Assembly (NCBI RefSeq): GCF_002775205.1
Contig: NC_036446.1
Span: forward strand, 12,710,565-12,774,564
Length of the DNA: 64,000 bases
Direction of reading: 5' to 3'
Origin: Xiphophorus maculatus
Lineage: Eukaryota; Chordata; Actinopteri; Cyprinodontiformes; Poeciliidae
In this document: piece after piece, positions 62,301-64,000 of the stretch
Numbering within the stretch: position 1 is the stretch's first letter
Layout of the letters: every line of letters starts with the position of its first letter
Made by a program: the position numbers and the translations under genes
The notes under the pieces: generated by a model
Seen by the model: the letters and a program-made list of their open reading frames with translations, nothing else
Database searches by the model: none
Told to the model about the DNA's origin: nothing

Positions 62301-64000
62301 CTCCGCCTCAAACTGCTGGTTGCTGTCACACAAACAATTTCCTCATTGATAAACAGGTTATATATACATAAGTTCCTGTTGGAATCAAAACTATAATCTC
62401 TATGAAAAACAAGGAAAGAGGCATATATACTGTACATATGGCCTGAGTCTTTTAAGTAAAACAAAAATAACTAAACAACTTCTAAAAATAGGTATTGGCA
62501 GGTCAATATACCAAACCCAATCTCTGATTTTAATCCATTTTTTTCAGTATTTTACTTACAAATGTCAGAACATGCAGCTTTGGAAAAAATTAAGAGACCT
62601 CTTAAAATGATCAGTTTCTCTGATTTTACTCTTTATAGATAAATGTTTGAGTAAAATTAACATTGTGCAACTAACAACATGTCTATGAAATTCAAGCAAA
62701 AAATTTAGTATTTATTTGCAGAAAATGAGAAATTGTCAAAATGCAGAGCTTTCAGACCTCAAATAATGCAAAGAAAACAAGTTTATATTCATTTAGAAGC
62801 AACAATACTAAAGTTTTAACTCAGGAAGAGTTCAGAAATCAATATTTGGTGGAAAAACCAGGAGATTTTCAATGCAGTGCTCTCAATCTTAATTTTTTCC
62901 AGAGCTGTATTTTCAAAAACGAGCTTTTATTTCAATCATCTCTTCTCTGAGTTGACCTGAATTCAAACTCCAAACAAGTAGAAGCTATAAAACACGCTTG
63001 TCAAACAAGATGGCAGCCAAGGGCAAAGTGATATTACTTGAGCAAAAGATCACAATGCCGAAAGACAAAAACCCAGTTTTTCATTAAATTAAATCTTCAA
63101 AACTGAAAAGTTTGATCTATCGATAAAATCGATGCATCGCCCAGCCGTAGTCAGACCTGATTGGTGCGTCTCTGAGTCATAGAAACACGAAACAGACGTA
63201 CCGCGCTCTGCTCTCCGTGTGGTTGGTCTCGTCCCTCGTGTTGAGCTGCTCCCGCAGCATCTGTCGCTCCTCCTCAGCGGACAGCAGCGAGCTCTGGACA
63301 CGCTCGCTCTCCTCCCGCAGAGACGCCATCTCCTCCTGCAGCCTCTCTGCACTGCTCTGCAGCTGCTGCTTCTCTGCAGTCAGACGGTTCATGTCTGACT
63401 GCTGCTTGACGTTTTCCTCAGAGATTTGACTAAACTTAGACTCCAGCTGGAGTTTCTCCTCCTCCACCTGCTTCACTTTGCAGACCAGCTCCCCGTTCTC
63501 AGAGGTTAAAGTAGAAATCCTCTCCTGCAGCTCAACTTTTTCCTCGCTGACTGAACTCAGAGCAACGTCCAGCTGGGCTTTCTCCTCTGAGATCCGACGG
63601 AGAGCGGACTCTGTCTGTTGTGTTTCTGCAGCCATCTGGTCAATCGTTCCCTCCGCTTCCTGTTTCTGTTCAGATAACTCTCTAACATCAGCATGGAGTT
63701 GCTGAATCTCCTTCGACAGGTTGCTCATTCTCTCCTCCAGCTCCGCCTTCACCGCTTTTACCTGAGTGATTTCAGATTCAGCTCGTTTCTGCTCATCCAC
63801 TGACTGCGTTAAGGTAGCCTGGAGGCTGTTTCTCTCCTCGTTTACTTGCTCCAAATGGCTCTCTTTCTCCTGAATGATCTGCCTCAGCTCCGTCTCTGCC
63901 TTTGAGTTTTCCTCAGTAATCTGACTCAGTTTGGCCTCCAAGGCAGAGACGTTCTCCTCTAGCTGCTGCCGTCTGACGGCGTCCTCCTCCAGACGGGTTA
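50347..64000 (-). CDS. cenpf: Centromere protein F, 3' two-fifths or more (partial at right edge)
   Basis: A large coiled-coil protein of nuclear matrix, nuclear envelope and outer kinetochore in G2/M that binds microtubules, dynein regulators and Rb. Minus-strand exons, 5' to 3': 64000-63202 (continues outside), 62322-62111, 62035-61912, 61829-61727, 61641-61545, 60230-60001, 59918-59810, 59132-58927, 57882-57664, 57508 (or 57517)-57374, 56531-56342, 56247-56150, 55739-55698, 54049-53156, 52896-52767, 52364-51672, 51557-51448, 50529-50347 (stop TAG). Every junction is in phase, about 1,520 codons. Diagnostic parts: LLEKGEIASRLNSTQDEV and IEKLQVRIESDE (leucine-zipper / NudE-binding region), IEKYCSLLVKVHKLEESN (Rb-binding region), FRPEGLPDLVQKGFADIP and SPYIIRRTT, and a C-terminal CAAX box CHVQ. 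The rest is Glu/Lys/Gln-rich heptads. Confidence 0.96.
52588..52760. mobile_element. Fold-back element B, copy 3 (left half only)
   Basis: 'actggaaaaatactaaatcttaccaag' to 'taataatctgccagtgga', then it stops about 7 bp short of the end of a cenpf exon (52767). The right half is missing. Confidence 0.75.
54210..54795. repeat. Dispersed repeat E, copy 2, interrupted
   Basis: Blocks shared with 5370-5860 run in the same order but are split by a foreign segment at about 54470-54600. It lies in a cenpf intron. Confidence 0.65.
54470..54600 (-). mobile_element. LINE 3' tail nested in repeat E
   Basis: On the minus strand it reads 'caataactctttgaagaatttggatta', then 'tttccctttaggatcaatacagtatttt'. 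This matches the 3' end of the LINE fragment at 25985-26060 ('caataactctgaagaatttgaatta', 'tttgggatcaataaagtattttt'). Confidence 0.7.
54908..55280. mobile_element. Fold-back element B, copy 4
   Basis: Both halves are present: 'aaatacaaactcttactaaattattttagtttttag' at the left and 'gcactagaaactggaccaaaaacacttttgattttgtatttttgcagt' at the right. It lies in a cenpf intron. Confidence 0.8.
55775..55925. repeat. Dispersed repeat F, fragment in cenpf intron
   Basis: 'tgatgcgacaaaccaacacaaaaagg', 'acacatggaaggaaaatattgtaac' and 'aaataaaaatctgaaaagtgtgg' are blocks of repeat F. Confidence 0.6.
59180..59768. mobile_element. Repeat family A, copy 7
   Basis: Runs from 'cttgaacaggttagg' to 'aataggttccctt', followed by TTAA (59769-59772). 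It keeps 'ggccacgcccccacctcaacg', 'aagcagaagtggagccttctgct' and two X-box-like motifs (59584-59596, 59616-59628). It lies in a cenpf intron. Confidence 0.8.
60470..60757. mobile_element. Fold-back element B, copy 5 (left end degraded)
   Basis: The right half is clear ('gtaagttagttttgtcttatttcaagtgtactaagatatttg', ending 'gtgtttttgcagtg'). The left half is short. Confidence 0.75.
62573..62909 (-). mobile_element. Short TA-flanked inverted-repeat element, copy 3
   Basis: Reverse-oriented copy of 1061-1427. The termini 'gcagctttggaaaaaattaagagacc' and 'ttttttccagagctgta' are good inverted repeats. It lies in a cenpf intron. Confidence 0.8.

Noticed and set aside
1..64000. CRISPR arrays, prokaryotic operons or viral genomes
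   Set aside because: No regularly spaced direct repeats of that kind, and all genes have spliceosomal introns; repeats present are eukaryotic transposons.

Overview
The window reads as vertebrate, teleost-fish-like nuclear DNA. Its genes are split into short exons with GT-AG introns, the proteins are recognisably vertebrate, and the introns and spacers are packed with repeats typical of fish genomes: L2/CR1-type LINE debris, a tRNA-derived SINE, and many small inverted-repeat DNA elements. I cannot name the species. Start codons, splice sites and reading phases were worked out by hand. Every junction reported for the five genes is phase-consistent.

Layout. (1) 27-3314, plus strand: the last four exons of an ADP-dependent glucokinase gene (adpgk type), cut by the left edge. 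(2) 6594-10051, minus strand: a complete seven-exon efcab2/drc8 gene (ciliary nexin-dynein regulatory complex EF-hand protein), with a perfect RFX X-box 19 bp upstream of its ATG. (3) 11293-17251, minus strand: cgref1, a secreted EF-hand protein. Its noncoding first exon lies near 18.46-18.6 kb beside a GC-box cluster. (4) 18.7-28.8 kb: a gene-free, repeat-rich spacer between the divergent cgref1 and kcnk2 promoters, containing a 572 bp near-perfect palindromic element. (5) 29263-42543, plus strand: kcnk2 (TREK-1 two-pore-domain K+ channel), 417 residues, whose start ATG is split by intron 1. (6) 42.5-50.3 kb: a convergent intergenic region with LINE and other repeat debris. (7) 50347-64000, minus strand: the 3' part of cenpf (centromere protein F), about 1,520 codons of coiled coil ending in the farnesylation box CHVQ. 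The gene runs off the right edge.

The genes do not form a pathway. From memory of the human map, kcnk2 and cenpf are also neighbours in human (1q41), so that pair looks like conserved synteny. adpgk, efcab2 and cgref1 map elsewhere in human.

I found no clearly new gene system. The most notable non-gene signals are: a dispersed family with TTAA flanks, one copy of which keeps remnants of a THAP domain and several of which carry RFX X-box-like motifs; the large palindrome with a 6 bp target duplication; and a pair of inverted ~0.6 kb repeats enclosing most kcnk2 coding exons.
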